Shown in pieces: positions 15,209 through 24,731 of a stretch of 64,000 nucleotides of DNA (positions are counted from its first letter, which is position 1; the number at the start of each line of letters is the position of its first letter). The notes below the pieces were generated by a model that saw only the letters and a program-made list of their open reading frames with translations, was not told where the DNA came from and did not search any database. The stretch is from Croceibacterium aestuarii (GTDB lineage Bacteria; Pseudomonadota; Alphaproteobacteria; Sphingomonadales; Sphingomonadaceae), in NCBI RefSeq assembly GCF_030657335.1, contig NZ_CP131039.1, positions 806,001-870,000 of the forward strand, in the 5' to 3' direction. The position numbers were made by a program, and so were the translations under genes.

Positions 15209-17131
15209 TTAGGCCCGCGCTTCCTCAACCCCCGCACTGTTGTGCCGCAGCGCGCTGAGCACCGTCTCGACGATATGCGGCGCGTTGAGGTGGGCCTCGT
15301 CGTACTGCTTCGCCGGGTCGTCGTGGTCCTGGAACACGTCGGGCAGGCGCATGGTGCGGATCTTGAGGCCGGCGTCTGTCAGGCCTTCGTCGCTGGCCAG
15401 GGTCAGGACATGCGCGCCGAGACCGCCGATGGCGGCTTCCTCGACCGTCACCACGACCTCGTGCGTGGTCATCAGCTTGCGGATCAGTGCGCTGTCGAGC
15501 GGCTTGGCGAAGCGCAGGTCGGCGACTGTGGTCGAGAGGCCCTTGGCCTCGAGCTGGTCGGCCGCTTTCATCGCTTCGGCGAGGCGCGTGCCGAGCGAGA
15601 GGATGGCGACCTTGCTGCCTTCCTTGACGATCCGGCCCTTGCCGATTTCGAGCAGCTGCGGCGCTTCGGGCAGGTCCGCGCCGGTGCCGCCACCGCGCGG
15701 ATAGCGCACGGCGATCGGGCCGCTGTCGTGCTCGGCGGCGGTGTAGGTCATGTGGACCAGGTCGGCCTCGTCCGACGGGGCCATGACCACGAAATTGGGC
15801 AGAGTCGAGAGGTAGGTGACGTCGAAGCTGCCGGCGTGGGTCGCCCCGTCGGCGCCGACCAGCCCGGCGCGGTCGATGGCGAAGCGCACGGGCAGGTTCT
15901 GGATCGCCACGTCGTGCACCACCTGGTCGAAGGCGCGCTGCAGGAAGGTTGAATAGATCGCGCAGAACGGCCGCATGCCCTGCGCGGCGAGGCCGGCGGC
16001 GAAGGTCACCGCGTGCTGTTCGGCAATCCCGACGTCGAAGGCGCGATCCGGATGGGCCTTGGCAAACCTGTCGACGCCGGTCCCGCTCGGCATCGCGGCG
16101 GTGATGGCGCAAATCCGCTTATCGGTCTCGGCGAGCTTGGCCAGGGTGTCGCCGAACACGTTCTGGTAGGCCGGCGGGCCGCCCGCGCTCTTTTTCTGCT
16201 CGCCGGTGATGACGTCGAACTTTTGCACGCCGTGGTACTTGTCGGCGCTGTTTTCGGCCGGGGCGTAGCCTTTGCCCTTCTGCGTCACCACGTGGACCAG
16301 GATCGGCCCCAGCTCGCTGTCGCGGACGTTTTCGAGCACCGGGAGAAGGTGGTCGAGGTTGTGCCCGTCGATGGGGCCGACGTAGTAGAAGCCCAGCTCC
16401 TCGAACAGCGTGCCCCCGGTGGCCATGCCGCGGGCATATTCCTCGGCTTTCTCGAGCCCGTGATGGACCCGGCGCGAGAGCTTTTTGGCGAGCTTCGAGG
16501 CGAGGCTGCGAAGCCCAAGGTACTCGCTCGAGGAGACCATCCGAGCGAGGTAGGCCGAGAGCCCGCCGACCGGCGGCGCGATCGACATGTCGTTGTCGTT
16601 GAGGATGACGATCAGCCGGTTGCCCGCCTGCTCGGCGTTGTTCATCGCCTCGTAAGCCATGCCGGCGCTCATCGCCCCGTCGCCGATCACCGCGATGCCG
16701 CGGCCCGGTTTGTCGTTCAGCTTGTTGGCGACGGCAAAGCCGAGCGCGGCGGAGATCGACGTGCTCGAATGCGCCGCGCCGAAGGGGTCGTATTCGCTTT
16801 CGCTGCGCTTGGTGAACCCGCTGAGCCCCCCGCCCTGGCGCAGCGTGCGGATGCGGTTCCGGCGTCCGGTGATGATCTTGTGCGGATAGGCCTGATGGCC
16901 GACGTCCCACACCAGCCGGTCTTCCGGTGTGTTGAAGACGTAGTGGATGGCGACGGTCAGTTCAACCACGCCGAGGCCCGAGCCGAGATGCCCGCCGGTC
17001 GTGCCGACGGCGTCGATCATTTCGGTGCGCAGTTCGTCGGCCAGCTGACGGAGCTGGCCCGGTTCGAGCTTGCGCAGGTCTTCGGGGGTATCGACGGTGT
17101 CGAGTAGCGGCGTTGCGGGACGCGAAGTCAT
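15209..17131 (-). CDS. dxs: 1-deoxy-D-xylulose-5-phosphate synthase
   Basis: A 640-residue thiamine-diphosphate enzyme that condenses pyruvate and glyceraldehyde 3-phosphate, the first step of the MEP isoprenoid pathway feeding carotenoids and quinones. Features: [14 protein letters not shown] near the N-terminus, the ThDP/Mg motif [23 protein letters not shown], the transketolase pyrimidine domain ([15 protein letters not shown]) and the C-terminal domain. Length matches the family. The start ATG at 17131 gives the usual [15 protein letters not shown] beginning. It is transcribed alone or with the membrane protein gene after it. Confidence 0.97.
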   Translation of the reverse strand: MTSRPATPLLDTVDTPEDLRKLEPGQLRQLADELRTEMIDAVGTTGGHLGSGLGVVELTVAIHYVFNTPEDRLVWDVGHQAYPHKIITGRRNRIRTLRQGGGLSGFTKRSESEYDPFGAAHSSTSISAALGFAVANKLNDKPGRGIAVIGDGAMSAGMAYEAMNNAEQAGNRLIVILNDNDMSIAPPVGGLSAYLARMVSSSEYLGLRSLASKLAKKLSRRVHHGLEKAEEYARGMATGGTLFEELGFYYVGPIDGHNLDHLLPVLENVRDSELGPILVHVVTQKGKGYAPAENSADKYHGVQKFDVITGEQKKSAGGPPAYQNVFGDTLAKLAETDKRICAITAAMPSGTGVDRFAKAHPDRAFDVGIAEQHAVTFAAGLAAQGMRPFCAIYSTFLQRAFDQVVHDVAIQNLPVRFAIDRAGLVGADGATHAGSFDVTYLSTLPNFVVMAPSDEADLVHMTYTAAEHDSGPIAVRYPRGGGTGADLPEAPQLLEIGKGRIVKEGSKVAILSLGTRLAEAMKAADQLEAKGLSTTVADLRFAKPLDSALIRKLMTTHEVVVTVEEAAIGGLGAHVLTLASDEGLTDAGLKIRTMRLPDVFQDHDDPAKQYDEAHLNAPHIVETVLSALRHNSAGVEEARA

Positions 17132-17280
17132 GTCACTGGCTTAGCGGAGCAAATCGGGCGTGTCGATGAAGCGTGCGTGAGGAATACCTGAGCAACGTGT
17201 GCCCGGTCGGCGGCGTTTACGTTCTCGTTACCCTGGAGCTCTAAATTCCGGCCTCACCATGCGATCGTGGGGGACGTGGC

Positions 17281-17652
17281 ATGAAATGGATCAAGGCGAT
17301 GGGCTTCGTGTGCCTCGCGGTCGCGGGGTTTTTCGGCTTCCGCCTCGTGCTCGGGCTGGCGATGGACCAGATGGTCACCGACGACGAGCCGCAGGTCGAG
17401 GCCGTCGCGGCCGCGCCTGGTCACGGGGTGACGGCGACGCTCGCCCCGGCGGTGAACTGGTCGTCGAGCGCGGTGAGCGGGGAGGAAGGGGCTGCCCCGC
17501 TGCCTGCGGCATCGCCCGCCGAGCCTGCGTTCGGCGAACCCGATCCGGAATTCGGCAAGCCCAATCCTGCGCTCGCCCACCCGGCCGTGCCCTTGGGGTA
17601 TTCGGCTCCGCCGGGCGAAGAGCCGGTTGCGGGCGAGGCGGTCGTCAACTGA
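17281..17652 (+). CDS. Small membrane-anchored, proline-rich hypothetical protein
   Basis: A 123-residue predicted protein, not recognised. It begins MKWIKAMGFVCLAVAGFFGF with one hydrophobic helix, then a low-complexity region rich in Ala, Pro, Glu and Gly (FGEPDPEFGKPNPALAHP). The helix followed by a disordered segment suggests an inner-membrane protein with a periplasmic tail. GTGGGGGACGTGGC precedes the ATG. The reverse strand is also open here, so reality rests on the plausible N-terminus and the isolated position between dxs and zur. Confidence 0.55.
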   Translation: MKWIKAMGFVCLAVAGFFGFRLVLGLAMDQMVTDDEPQVEAVAAAPGHGVTATLAPAVNWSSSAVSGEEGAAPLPAASPAEPAFGEPDPEFGKPNPALAHPAVPLGYSAPPGEEPVAGEAVVN

Positions 17653-17691
17653 CCGGCGCCCGAGACTGGGCGTTCTATTGCTTCGCCGCGC

Positions 17692-18159
17692 CTAGCTCGC
17701 GCACTCGTCGCACAGGCCGCGCAGTTCGACCACCGGCCGCACGTTGGCGAAGCCATGGCGATTGCCCGACTGGCGCAGCGCGTCGGTGAGAGTGTCGTCG
17801 TCGATGTGCGAGGCCTTGCCGCAGTCGTCGCAGATCAGGAAGATGCAGTCGTGCCGGCAGCCCGGGTGGGTGTTGGCGAGGTAGGCGTTGGCGCTTTCGA
17901 TCCGGTTGGCGAGGTTGGTGCGCACGAACAGATCGAGGATGCGGTACACGCTGTTGGCGGCGACGCGCTTGCCGCGGCGCCTGCCCAGCCCCTCGGCGAT
18001 ATCGTATGCCGAGACGGGGCGATCCTGATCGGCCAGCGCCTTGAACACATCGGCGCGTAGGCCGGTCCACTGCTCGCCGGCGGCGGTCAGGACGTCTTCA
18101 GCCTCGGAGACCAGCTTGGCCCCCGAGTGCTCGTGATGGTGATGTGCATGGCCGGCCAT
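17692..18159 (-). CDS. zur: Fur-family regulator, Zur-like
   Basis: A 155-residue Fur-superfamily repressor. The ATG at 18159 is chosen because it starts the compact MAGHAHHHHEHSG; upstream in-frame sequence overlaps msrA and is unlike the family. The winged helix runs from about residue 30 to 95, followed by the dimer domain with CDDC (110-113) and CDEC (150-153), which bind structural zinc. The His-rich N-terminus (His4, 6-9, 11) is a feature of some zinc-sensing members. Other Fur members such as PerR or Fur itself cannot be fully excluded, though the aspect of the zinc ligands favours Zur. Confidence 0.8.
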   Translation of the reverse strand: MAGHAHHHHEHSGAKLVSEAEDVLTAAGEQWTGLRADVFKALADQDRPVSAYDIAEGLGRRRGKRVAANSVYRILDLFVRTNLANRIESANAYLANTHPGCRHDCIFLICDDCGKASHIDDDTLTDALRQSGNRHGFANVRPVVELRGLCDECAS

Positions 18160-18194
18160 GGCGGCGATATAGGCGCAGCCGGGCGGAGGGGCAA

Positions 18195-18866
18195 TCAGCC
18201 GGTCTGGAACTTCGCGCTGTAGAGCGAAGGGTACATGTCCTTCAGCGCGGCGACCTTGGGCAGGTCCCAGGCGCGAATATAGCCCTGGTTGGGGTTCTTG
18301 TAGGCGAAGTCCTGGTGATAATCCTCGGCGGGGTAGAAGGCGCCGGCCGGGGCGATCCCGGTGACGATCGGGCGCTTCCATTTGCCGCTGGCCTGCAACT
18401 GCTTGAGGTAGGCGGCGGCGACTTCGCGCTGCTCCTTGTTCAGCGGCACGAGCGCGGCATTGTACTGCGGACCGTGGTCGGGGCCCTGCTCGTTTTTCAG
18501 CGTGGGATCGGCGACCACCGAAAAGAACACGCGCAGGAGCTGGTCGTAGCGCACGACCTTGGGATCGTAAGTGACCTTGACCGATTCGCGGTGGCCGGTG
18601 CGTCCCGACGACACGGTTTCGTAGTCCGCGTCGGCCTTGCTGCCGCCCTCGTAGCCGGAAACCGCGCTCTTCACGCCCTTCACGTGGCTGAAGACGGCTT
18701 CGACGCCCCAGAAGCAGCCGCCCGAAAAGATCGCGGTCTTCAGGCCGCCGCCTTCATGGGCGGTGCGCGCCGCGGCGGGCGCCGCAACGACGCTCTCGGC
18801 AGCGATAGCGGGGGAGCAGGCGCTGGCGGCCAGCGCGGCGGAAGCGAGGAGAATCTTGAGTTTCAT
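18195..18866 (-). CDS. msrA: Exported peptide-methionine (S)-S-oxide reductase
   Basis: A 223-residue MsrA that repairs S-epimers of methionine sulfoxide. The catalytic GCFWG places Cys51 as nucleophile; GYEGG, GRTGHRESV and FYPAEDYHQ are conserved. The start at 18866 gives an N-terminal export signal (MKLKILLASAALAAS..AIA), so the enzyme should be periplasmic or, given the Cys in ASAC, possibly a lipoprotein. TAAGGAC just before the ATG is both the ribosome binding site and the stop of an upstream 32-residue reading frame, implying translational coupling. Confidence 0.92.
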   Translation of the reverse strand: MKLKILLASAALAASACSPAIAAESVVAAPAAARTAHEGGGLKTAIFSGGCFWGVEAVFSHVKGVKSAVSGYEGGSKADADYETVSSGRTGHRESVKVTYDPKVVRYDQLLRVFFSVVADPTLKNEQGPDHGPQYNAALVPLNKEQREVAAAYLKQLQASGKWKRPIVTGIAPAGAFYPAEDYHQDFAYKNPNQGYIRAWDLPKVAALKDMYPSLYSAKFQTG

Positions 18867-18873
18867 GCCGTCC

Positions 18874-18972
18874 TTATACCAGCTGCGGAAAGATTTGTGC
18901 AGCCAGAACCAGGGCCGTGATTCCGAAGCCGAGGAAAAAGGAGCGGTAAAGATCGGCGGTGAACAGGCCCAT
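18874..18972 (-). CDS. 32-residue membrane protein upstream of msrA
   Basis: A short frame translating to MGLFTADLYRSFFLGFGITA followed by LVLAAQIFPQLV. Most of it is one transmembrane helix with a short polar N-terminus, and the reading frame ends seven bases before the msrA ATG; its stop codon TAA is part of the msrA ribosome binding site. I recall similar MGLFTxDLxR small proteins in other sphingomonads, which supports a real gene, but function is unknown. It might be a membrane partner for the exported MsrA or act only to couple translation. Confidence 0.65.
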   Translation of the reverse strand: MGLFTADLYRSFFLGFGITALVLAAQIFPQLV

Positions 18973-19056
18973 GGCGGTGTGCTTTCGTCTCTGGTTGCGG
19001 CTGATGACCGGGATAGAGAGCGACGGGTTACCCAGGATTGAACGAGCAGTAGGCTT

Positions 19057-19086
19057 GCGTTCAGAATGGGCGCGTTCAGGATGAAC
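19057..19086. repeat. Short GCGTTCAG direct repeats with small palindrome
   Basis: GCGTTCAGAATG (19057-19068) is followed by GCGTTCAGGATG (19072-19083), two near-identical 12-mers 15 bp apart. The second also forms GTTCA-GGA-TGAAC (19074-19086). They lie between the purH stop and the small-protein/msrA unit and could be part of that promoter. Nothing else is seen in this 144-bp gap. Confidence 0.35.
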
Positions 19087-19116
19087 CGGTTTATGAATGC
19101 GACGAACTGCGAGCGG

Positions 19117-20706
19117 CTAGTGCCGAAAATGGCGCATCCCGGTAAGAACCATCGCCAGACCGGCCGCGTCTGCCGCGGCGATGACCTCGTCGTCGCGCAT
19201 CGAGCCACCCGGCTGAATCACCGCCGTTGCCCCGGCCTCGGCCGCGGCGAGCAGACCGTCGGCGAAGGGGAAGAAGGCGTCGGAAGCGACCGCGCTGCCC
19301 TTGGTCCTGGGAGATTTCCAGCCATAGGCTTCTGCCGCCTCGCTCGCCTTGATCGCGGCTATGCGTGCCGAATCGCGGCGGTTCATCTGGCCCGCCCCAA
19401 TGCCCGCGGTCGCGCCATCCTTCGCATAGACGATGGCGTTCGACTTGACGTGGCGGGCGACGGTCCAGGCGAACAGGCAATCCTTGAGTTCCTGCTCGGT
19501 CGGCTCGCGCTTGGTGACCACTTTGAGGTCGGCGGCCGAAATCGCGCCGTTGTCGCGGCTTTGCACCAGCAGGCCGCCGGCGATCGGCTTGAGCTGCAAG
19601 CCCCCGCGCCGCGGGTCGGGCAGCTCGTCGATCAGCAGCAGGCGCAGGTTCTTCTTTTTCGCGAACGCGGCGCGTGCCGCATCGTCCGCCCCGGGGGCGA
19701 CGACCACTTCGGTGAAAATCTCGCAGATCGCCTCGGCGGTCGGGCCGTCGAGCGGGCGGTTGACCGCGACGATGCCGCCGAACGCCGAAACGCTGTCGCA
19801 TTGCAGCGCGTCGGTCCAGGCTCGCAGTAGGCTCGGTCCCTGGGCCACGCCGCACGGGTTGGCGTGCTTGACGATGACGACCGCCGGGTCCTGGCCCTTG
19901 AACTCGGCGCACAGCTCGAGCGCGGCGTCGGCGTCGTTGTAGTTGTTGTAGCTCAGTTCCTTGCCCTGGACCTGTTCGGCTTGTGGCAGACCGGCGATGT
20001 GCGGGCCGAGCGGTTCGTAGACCGCCGCTTTCTGATGAGGATTCTCGCCGTACCGCAGCTCGGCTAGCTTGCGGCCGTTCACCGCGATCATGTCGGGGAA
20101 CATCTGGCCCTGGTCGGCGAAGGCGAACCACTGGCTGATCATCGCGTCGTAGGCGGCGGTTGCGGCGAAGGCCTTGGCGGCCATCTTCCTGCGGAAATCG
20201 AGCGTCGTCGCCCCGTCGTTCGCGGCCAGCTCCTCGTACAGCGTGTCGTAGTCCGCCGGATCGGTGACGATGGTCACGTAAGCGTGGTTCTTGGCCGCCG
20301 AGCGGACCATGCTCGGCCCACCGATATCGATGTTCTCGATAACCGTGTCGCGGTCGGCGCCGCGCATCACGGTTTCCTCGAACGGATAGAGATTGACGAC
20401 CACCAGATCGATCGCGGCGATATCGTGCGCTTCCATCGCCGCGGCGTGTTCGGGATCGTCGCGGACTGCCAGTAAGCCTCCGTGGATCAGCGGGTGAAGG
20501 GTCTTGACCCGGCCATCCATCATTTCGGGGAAGCCGGTCACCTCGGAAACGTCGCGCACGTCGAGCCCGGCTTCGCGCAGGGCCTGCGCCGTGCCTCCGG
20601 TCGAGATCAGCTCCACGCCGGCCTTGGCGAGCTTGCTGCCGAGATCGGCCAATCCGCTCTTGTCGGACACCGACAGGAGCGCCCGCCTGATGGTCACCTT
20701 GCTCAT
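19117..20706 (-). CDS. purH: Bifunctional AICAR transformylase / IMP cyclohydrolase
   Basis: A 529-residue enzyme catalysing the last two steps of purine synthesis, AICAR to FAICAR to IMP. The N-terminal MGS-like cyclohydrolase domain begins [14 protein letters not shown] and contains [10 protein letters not shown]; the AICARFT domain carries [20 protein letters not shown] and [10 protein letters not shown]. The ATG at 20706 fits the family start and overlaps the stop codon of the heparinase-fold gene (ATGA), so the two are cotranscribed. This gene order is common in alphaproteobacteria. Confidence 0.97.
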   Translation of the reverse strand: MSKVTIRRALLSVSDKSGLADLGSKLAKAGVELISTGGTAQALREAGLDVRDVSEVTGFPEMMDGRVKTLHPLIHGGLLAVRDDPEHAAAMEAHDIAAIDLVVVNLYPFEETVMRGADRDTVIENIDIGGPSMVRSAAKNHAYVTIVTDPADYDTLYEELAANDGATTLDFRRKMAAKAFAATAAYDAMISQWFAFADQGQMFPDMIAVNGRKLAELRYGENPHQKAAVYEPLGPHIAGLPQAEQVQGKELSYNNYNDADAALELCAEFKGQDPAVVIVKHANPCGVAQGPSLLRAWTDALQCDSVSAFGGIVAVNRPLDGPTAEAICEIFTEVVVAPGADDAARAAFAKKKNLRLLLIDELPDPRRGGLQLKPIAGGLLVQSRDNGAISAADLKVVTKREPTEQELKDCLFAWTVARHVKSNAIVYAKDGATAGIGAGQMNRRDSARIAAIKASEAAEAYGWKSPRTKGSAVASDAFFPFADGLLAAAEAGATAVIQPGGSMRDDEVIAAADAAGLAMVLTGMRHFRH

Positions 20707-22598
20707 TCGAACTGACCTATCTTCTTGAACAGCCAGGCGAAGCTTCCCCCGCCGCGCGATTCCATACCTTCGATGACGAGCTGCTGCACCGGGTGGGGGC
20801 GGCCCTCGCCGTCGATCCACAGGCTCTCGTCTATCGTCACCTCGCTGCGCGGGGCGAGAAACTGCCAGTAGGTTCCGTCGCGCAAGGCGAGGTGTGCGCC
20901 GCGCCCGGTGTCGGTCAGGCTCGCTTCGACCGCCGGTCCGAGATGAAAGCGGATGGCATAGGGAACCTTGCCGCGCTTGCCCTTCTTTCCGGCCGGTACC
21001 AGCAGGTCCTCACCGCGCAGTTCGGTACCGTCGTCGCGCAAGATCAGGATGCGGCGGTGGACCAGTCCGAGACGCGAGACGTAGCCGTCGTGGCTCGCCT
21101 CGATCCGCGTCGCCTGCGACTTGCCGGCCTCGGCCAGCCGGCGATCGACCTCGACTTCCGTCACGCCGCTGCCGAGCTTGCCGTTGATGAGCACGGCGGT
21201 GGAATTGGAATCGCCGAGCACCAGCGTCGAATGCGCGGCGGTGGCGCGCAAGCCTTGCTCAATGCGCACCGGGACCAGCCCGCCGGCGGTCGCCGCGCCG
21301 CCGCAGTTGACCACGATCCGATTCGGCCCGTGCGAGAGCTCGAAGGCCAGGGTCGAGGCGCAGCCATGGCGGCTGTGCCGGGCAAGCGGCGGCGGGGCGG
21401 CGTCGAGCAGCAGCGTCGAGCGTCCGGCCGTGACGCGCTGGTAGCCCCACTGCCGGGCGTCCTTGAGCGGGCGGGTGCGCACGCCGCTGGCCGCTATCAG
21501 CGCGCGTAGCCTGTCCTCGCCGACCGCGGACGATCCCTGCCACGAGCCGAGCGCGCCATCCGCATGAATCATCGCGAGCAGCGGCGGCACGAGCATCCGC
21601 AGCATCGCGTCGATCGCCTGCGGCGGGTCGCGCCGGGTGGCGCGATAGCAGGCGGTCAGCCGAGTGAGCAGCGCGATCGCTTCCATCTGGTCGAGCGGGC
21701 TGCGCGACAGCACGCCGCCGTCGTCGCCGACGAGATCGCCGAGCGCGCGGACCAGACCTGCCTCGCCGAACAGCCGCCGCGGCTTGCCCTCGGGCAGCAG
21801 CAGCCCGGCTGCGACGATGCCGCACCACCCGGCAACCTCGGCGAGCCGGTCGTCGGCCTTGCTTACGTTACGGTCGAGCCAGCGGGCGGTCTCGACCGCC
21901 GCTGCGAGGGTGCGCGCACGCAGCCGCTTGGCGTTGCCGCCGAGCAGCAGCGGGGCGTGGACCAGCCAGCCGAGCAGACGCTGACCGGCGTGGCCGACGC
22001 GCCAGGCTGCGCCCTTGCCAGGCTTCGGATTGGCTTCGAGCCAGGCGGCCAGGACCCGCTCGGCCGTCTGAGTGCATTGCTGGCGCGGGGCGCAGGCCTC
22101 GAGATCGGCGAGCCAGGTGAAGCCGTGCACCACGCGTTCGAGCGGCGGGGTCAGGCGGGCGACCGGCGAACAGTCGAGATGGGCAATCGGGGTCTTGACC
22201 CCGTGGACGATGAAATGCCCGGCGCGCAGGGCGGTCCCGGCCACCGGATCGCCCGGCAGCGGGTTCTCGACCGTCGCCAGCAGGCGCGGAGCCGGATGCT
22301 TGCGAAATGGGGCGGCGAGAGCCGAACCGGGTATGCCGAGGCGGTAGGCGAGCCGGATCAGCCGTTCGCCGGCCGAAACCTCCGGCGGGACGAAGTCGGA
22401 GATGACCAGTGCACGGCCCGGCTCGATCAGTTCGCTGGGCGCCGGCGGGATTGCTTCCTCTTCGACCCCGGCGGCGAGCGGCTCTTCCTCGGTAGCGGAG
22501 AGCGGGATGGCCATGGCGTCGCCGCCCTCGTCGGCCGGCTCGGCATCCAGTTCCTCGACCCCGAGGGGAAGCATGGCCTGGACTGCCCGGTCGCTCAT
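20703..22598 (-). CDS. Heparinase II/III-fold protein
   Basis: A 631-residue protein: an alpha-toroid N-terminal part followed by a beta-sandwich domain recognised by [18 protein letters not shown] and RIVVNCGGA. Alphaproteobacteria commonly encode this protein between rpe/rsmB and purH; substrate is not established, and a cell-envelope polysaccharide is possible. No signal peptide is obvious: the N-terminus [20 protein letters not shown] is acidic, so export is unclear. It overlaps rpe by 4 bp at its start and purH by 4 bp at its end. Confidence 0.88.
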   Translation of the reverse strand: MSDRAVQAMLPLGVEELDAEPADEGGDAMAIPLSATEEEPLAAGVEEEAIPPAPSELIEPGRALVISDFVPPEVSAGERLIRLAYRLGIPGSALAAPFRKHPAPRLLATVENPLPGDPVAGTALRAGHFIVHGVKTPIAHLDCSPVARLTPPLERVVHGFTWLADLEACAPRQQCTQTAERVLAAWLEANPKPGKGAAWRVGHAGQRLLGWLVHAPLLLGGNAKRLRARTLAAAVETARWLDRNVSKADDRLAEVAGWCGIVAAGLLLPEGKPRRLFGEAGLVRALGDLVGDDGGVLSRSPLDQMEAIALLTRLTACYRATRRDPPQAIDAMLRMLVPPLLAMIHADGALGSWQGSSAVGEDRLRALIAASGVRTRPLKDARQWGYQRVTAGRSTLLLDAAPPPLARHSRHGCASTLAFELSHGPNRIVVNCGGAATAGGLVPVRIEQGLRATAAHSTLVLGDSNSTAVLINGKLGSGVTEVEVDRRLAEAGKSQATRIEASHDGYVSRLGLVHRRILILRDDGTELRGEDLLVPAGKKGKRGKVPYAIRFHLGPAVEASLTDTGRGAHLALRDGTYWQFLAPRSEVTIDESLWIDGEGRPHPVQQLVIEGMESRGGGSFAWLFKKIGQFE

Positions 22599-23260
22599 GG
22601 CGTGTTCCCGCGCAGCGCAGCAATGTTGGCGGCGTAGCAGTCGGGCCCGCCCTTGAAGGTCGCCGATCCGGCGACCAGCACGTCCGCTCCGGCCGCAATG
22701 CATTGCTTCGCGGTCTCGGCGGTGACTCCCCCATCGACCTCGATGAGGACCTCTAGCCCGCGTTTGTCGATCATCGCGCGGATTGCTTCGATCTTCTTGA
22801 GTTGGCTGGCGATGAAGCTCTGCCCGCCGAAGCCTGGATTGACGCTCATCACCAGCACCAGATCGACCTCCTCGATGAGGTAATCGAGCATCTTGGCCGG
22901 GGTTCCGGGATTGAGCGAGATGCCGGCCTTCTTGCCCAGCGCCCTGATCGCCTGCACCGAACGGTGGATGTGGGGCCCGGCTTCGGGGTGAACGGTGATG
23001 ATGTCGGCCCCGGCCTCGGCAAACGGCTCGAGCCACGGATCGATCGGACTGACCATCAGATGGACGTCGAAAGTCTTGTCGCTGTGCGGACGCAGCGCCT
23101 GCACCACCGCCGGGCCGATGGTGAGGTTGGGGACGTAGTGCCCGTCCATCACGTCGACGTGGATCCAGTCGGCCCCCGCCCTGTCGATCGCGCGCACTTC
23201 CTCGCCCAGCCGTGCGAAATCGGCCGACAGGATGGAGGGTGAGATAAGGGGTCTAGCCAT
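22595..23260 (-). CDS. rpe: Ribulose-phosphate 3-epimerase
   Basis: A 221-residue TIM-barrel metal enzyme that interconverts ribulose 5-phosphate and xylulose 5-phosphate in the pentose phosphate pathway. Recognised by [48 protein letters not shown] and EVDGGV. The ATG at 23260 gives the normal [12 protein letters not shown] start. It heads the rpe-heparinase-purH run, in which all junctions are ATGA overlaps. Confidence 0.97.
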   Translation of the reverse strand: MARPLISPSILSADFARLGEEVRAIDRAGADWIHVDVMDGHYVPNLTIGPAVVQALRPHSDKTFDVHLMVSPIDPWLEPFAEAGADIITVHPEAGPHIHRSVQAIRALGKKAGISLNPGTPAKMLDYLIEEVDLVLVMSVNPGFGGQSFIASQLKKIEAIRAMIDKRGLEVLIEVDGGVTAETAKQCIAAGADVLVAGSATFKGGPDCYAANIAALRGNTP

Positions 23261-23481
23261 GGATTTGCTTCGTTGCCTTAGCGGCAGGAGACCGGGGCAT
23301 AAACCGGCACCCGGCTTTATCCACCGCGGCAAGGGCGCGGCGCGGCGCTTTAGCGGTCCTGTCGGGCGAGTTCACAGGCTATTCAGCGCACTTTGCTAGA
23401 AATCCCGCCGAACGGGGCCATTTCACCTGCCAGACGATTATCTCGCGCCCCGGCGCACGAAGACTGATGGAGTTCGAGTTG

Positions 23482-23985
23482 ATGAGCCGCGCTGTCCCCC
23501 CTCGCCTTGCCGCCGCCGGCCTTGCGCTTGCCGCGCTGGCCAGCGCCAGCGTCGCGGGCGCGCAAGGCGTGAGCTACCGCAATACGATCCCCAACAACCC
23601 GGCCGCCTGCCGGGGCGATCGCCCGGCGGTGTGGATCACCGTCAATGGCGTCAAGGCGTCACAGGGCAAGATTCGCGTCCAGCTCTATCGCGGCACGGCG
23701 TCCGACTGGCTGCAGAAGGGCAAATGGATCTACCGGATCGAAACCCCGGCCAAGGCCGGGCAGATGACGTTCTGCATGCCGGTGCCGGTCGCCGGAACGT
23801 ACGCCATCGCCGTGCGCCACGACCTTAACGGCAATGGCGACACCGACTTGCGCGAAGACGGCGGCGGCATGTCGAACAACCCCTCGATCAACATCTTCAA
23901 TCTGGGCAAGCCGAGCTACAGCAAGACCGCGTTCGAGGTCGGCAATGCGGCCAAGCCCATAACGATTGCAATGCGCTACTTCTGA
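23482..23985 (+). CDS. Exported DUF2141 protein
   Basis: A 167-residue protein of the DUF2141 family with a signal peptide ending near SVAGAQ. The DUF2141 core is visible in GKIRVQLYRG, the MTFCMPVPVAGTYAIAVRHDLNGNGDTD loop region (an EF-like acidic loop) and a C-terminal FEVGNAAKPITIAMRYF. The ATG at 23482 is preferred over 23467 because GGAG sits eight bases before it. Function of the family is unknown; it is exported and often found beside envelope-lipid genes. Its end overlaps by 10 bp the convergent nucleotidyltransferase gene. Confidence 0.82.
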   Translation: MSRAVPPRLAAAGLALAALASASVAGAQGVSYRNTIPNNPAACRGDRPAVWITVNGVKASQGKIRVQLYRGTASDWLQKGKWIYRIETPAKAGQMTFCMPVPVAGTYAIAVRHDLNGNGDTDLREDGGGMSNNPSINIFNLGKPSYSKTAFEVGNAAKPITIAMRYF

Positions 23986-24731
23986 GGGTCGGCCAGCGCG
24001 CGTACCAGCGCGAGGTCGGCAGGTTTGTCGACATCGATCGCGGCCCGTCCGTCGGGCGCCTCGACCAATGCCGCGACGATGCCGATGCGCCGCCCGATCC
24101 GTTCGACGGCCTGCGCCATCGTCAGGCGGCCGGTCAGGAAATTCCACAGCGTCCCCCAGCCGAGCCGGGCGGCGATCCGCCATGGGCGCTTGCGGTCGGC
24201 CTCGACGCGGCGCCAGGCGGCGATGGCCAGCGGCGTGGTGGGGGTGGCGAGGAAGAACAGGTTGCAGCCCGACCAGTCGCCGTCGGCCAGCGAGAGCCAG
24301 GTCCGCTTGCTGCCCGGTGCGGCCGTCTCGACCGCTGCGCGCCGTGCGAGCATGAGCGAAACGTCGGTGTCCGGCGGGGTACCCGCGACCAGCGCCGCGA
24401 GCCAGCCCGGTTCGAGCAGGGCGTGGTCGGCAGTGGTCACCAGCAGCGGCGCGCCGGTGCGCTCGAAGGCGAGCGCCACGCTTTCACTCGGCCCGCTCGC
24501 GGTAGGCAGCAGCGTTGCGCCCAGCCGCCGGACCTCGTCCTCGACCTCTGGATGATTTGCGGCCACGAGGACTTCGCTCGCGCCATAAGCTCGCGCTGCC
24601 ACGACCACGCGCTCTAGCAGCGTCGTCTCGCCGACCCGGGCGAGCACCTTGTGCGGCACGCCCTCGGCCGCGGCGACGGAGTCCAGGCCGTTGGGGCGGC
24701 TTCCAGCGAGGATCAGAACCGGCGGCGTCAT
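23976..24731 (-). CDS. MobA-like nucleotidyltransferase
   Basis: A 251-residue GT-A-fold nucleotidyltransferase. It starts PPVLILAGSRPNGLD with the nucleotide loop, has PHKVLARVGETTLLERVV, the metal-binding strand TTADHALLEP, and the AIDVDKPADLALV end common to this family. It could make a CDP- or other NDP-activated headgroup precursor. It is the last gene of a three-gene operon with the Tam41-like protein and a lipid kinase, joined by ATGA and GTGA overlaps. A molybdenum-cofactor role (MobA proper) is unlikely in this setting. Confidence 0.8.
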   Translation of the reverse strand: MTPPVLILAGSRPNGLDSVAAAEGVPHKVLARVGETTLLERVVVAARAYGASEVLVAANHPEVEDEVRRLGATLLPTASGPSESVALAFERTGAPLLVTTADHALLEPGWLAALVAGTPPDTDVSLMLARRAAVETAAPGSKRTWLSLADGDWSGCNLFFLATPTTPLAIAAWRRVEADRKRPWRIAARLGWGTLWNFLTGRLTMAQAVERIGRRIGIVAALVEAPDGRAAIDVDKPADLALVRALADPQK

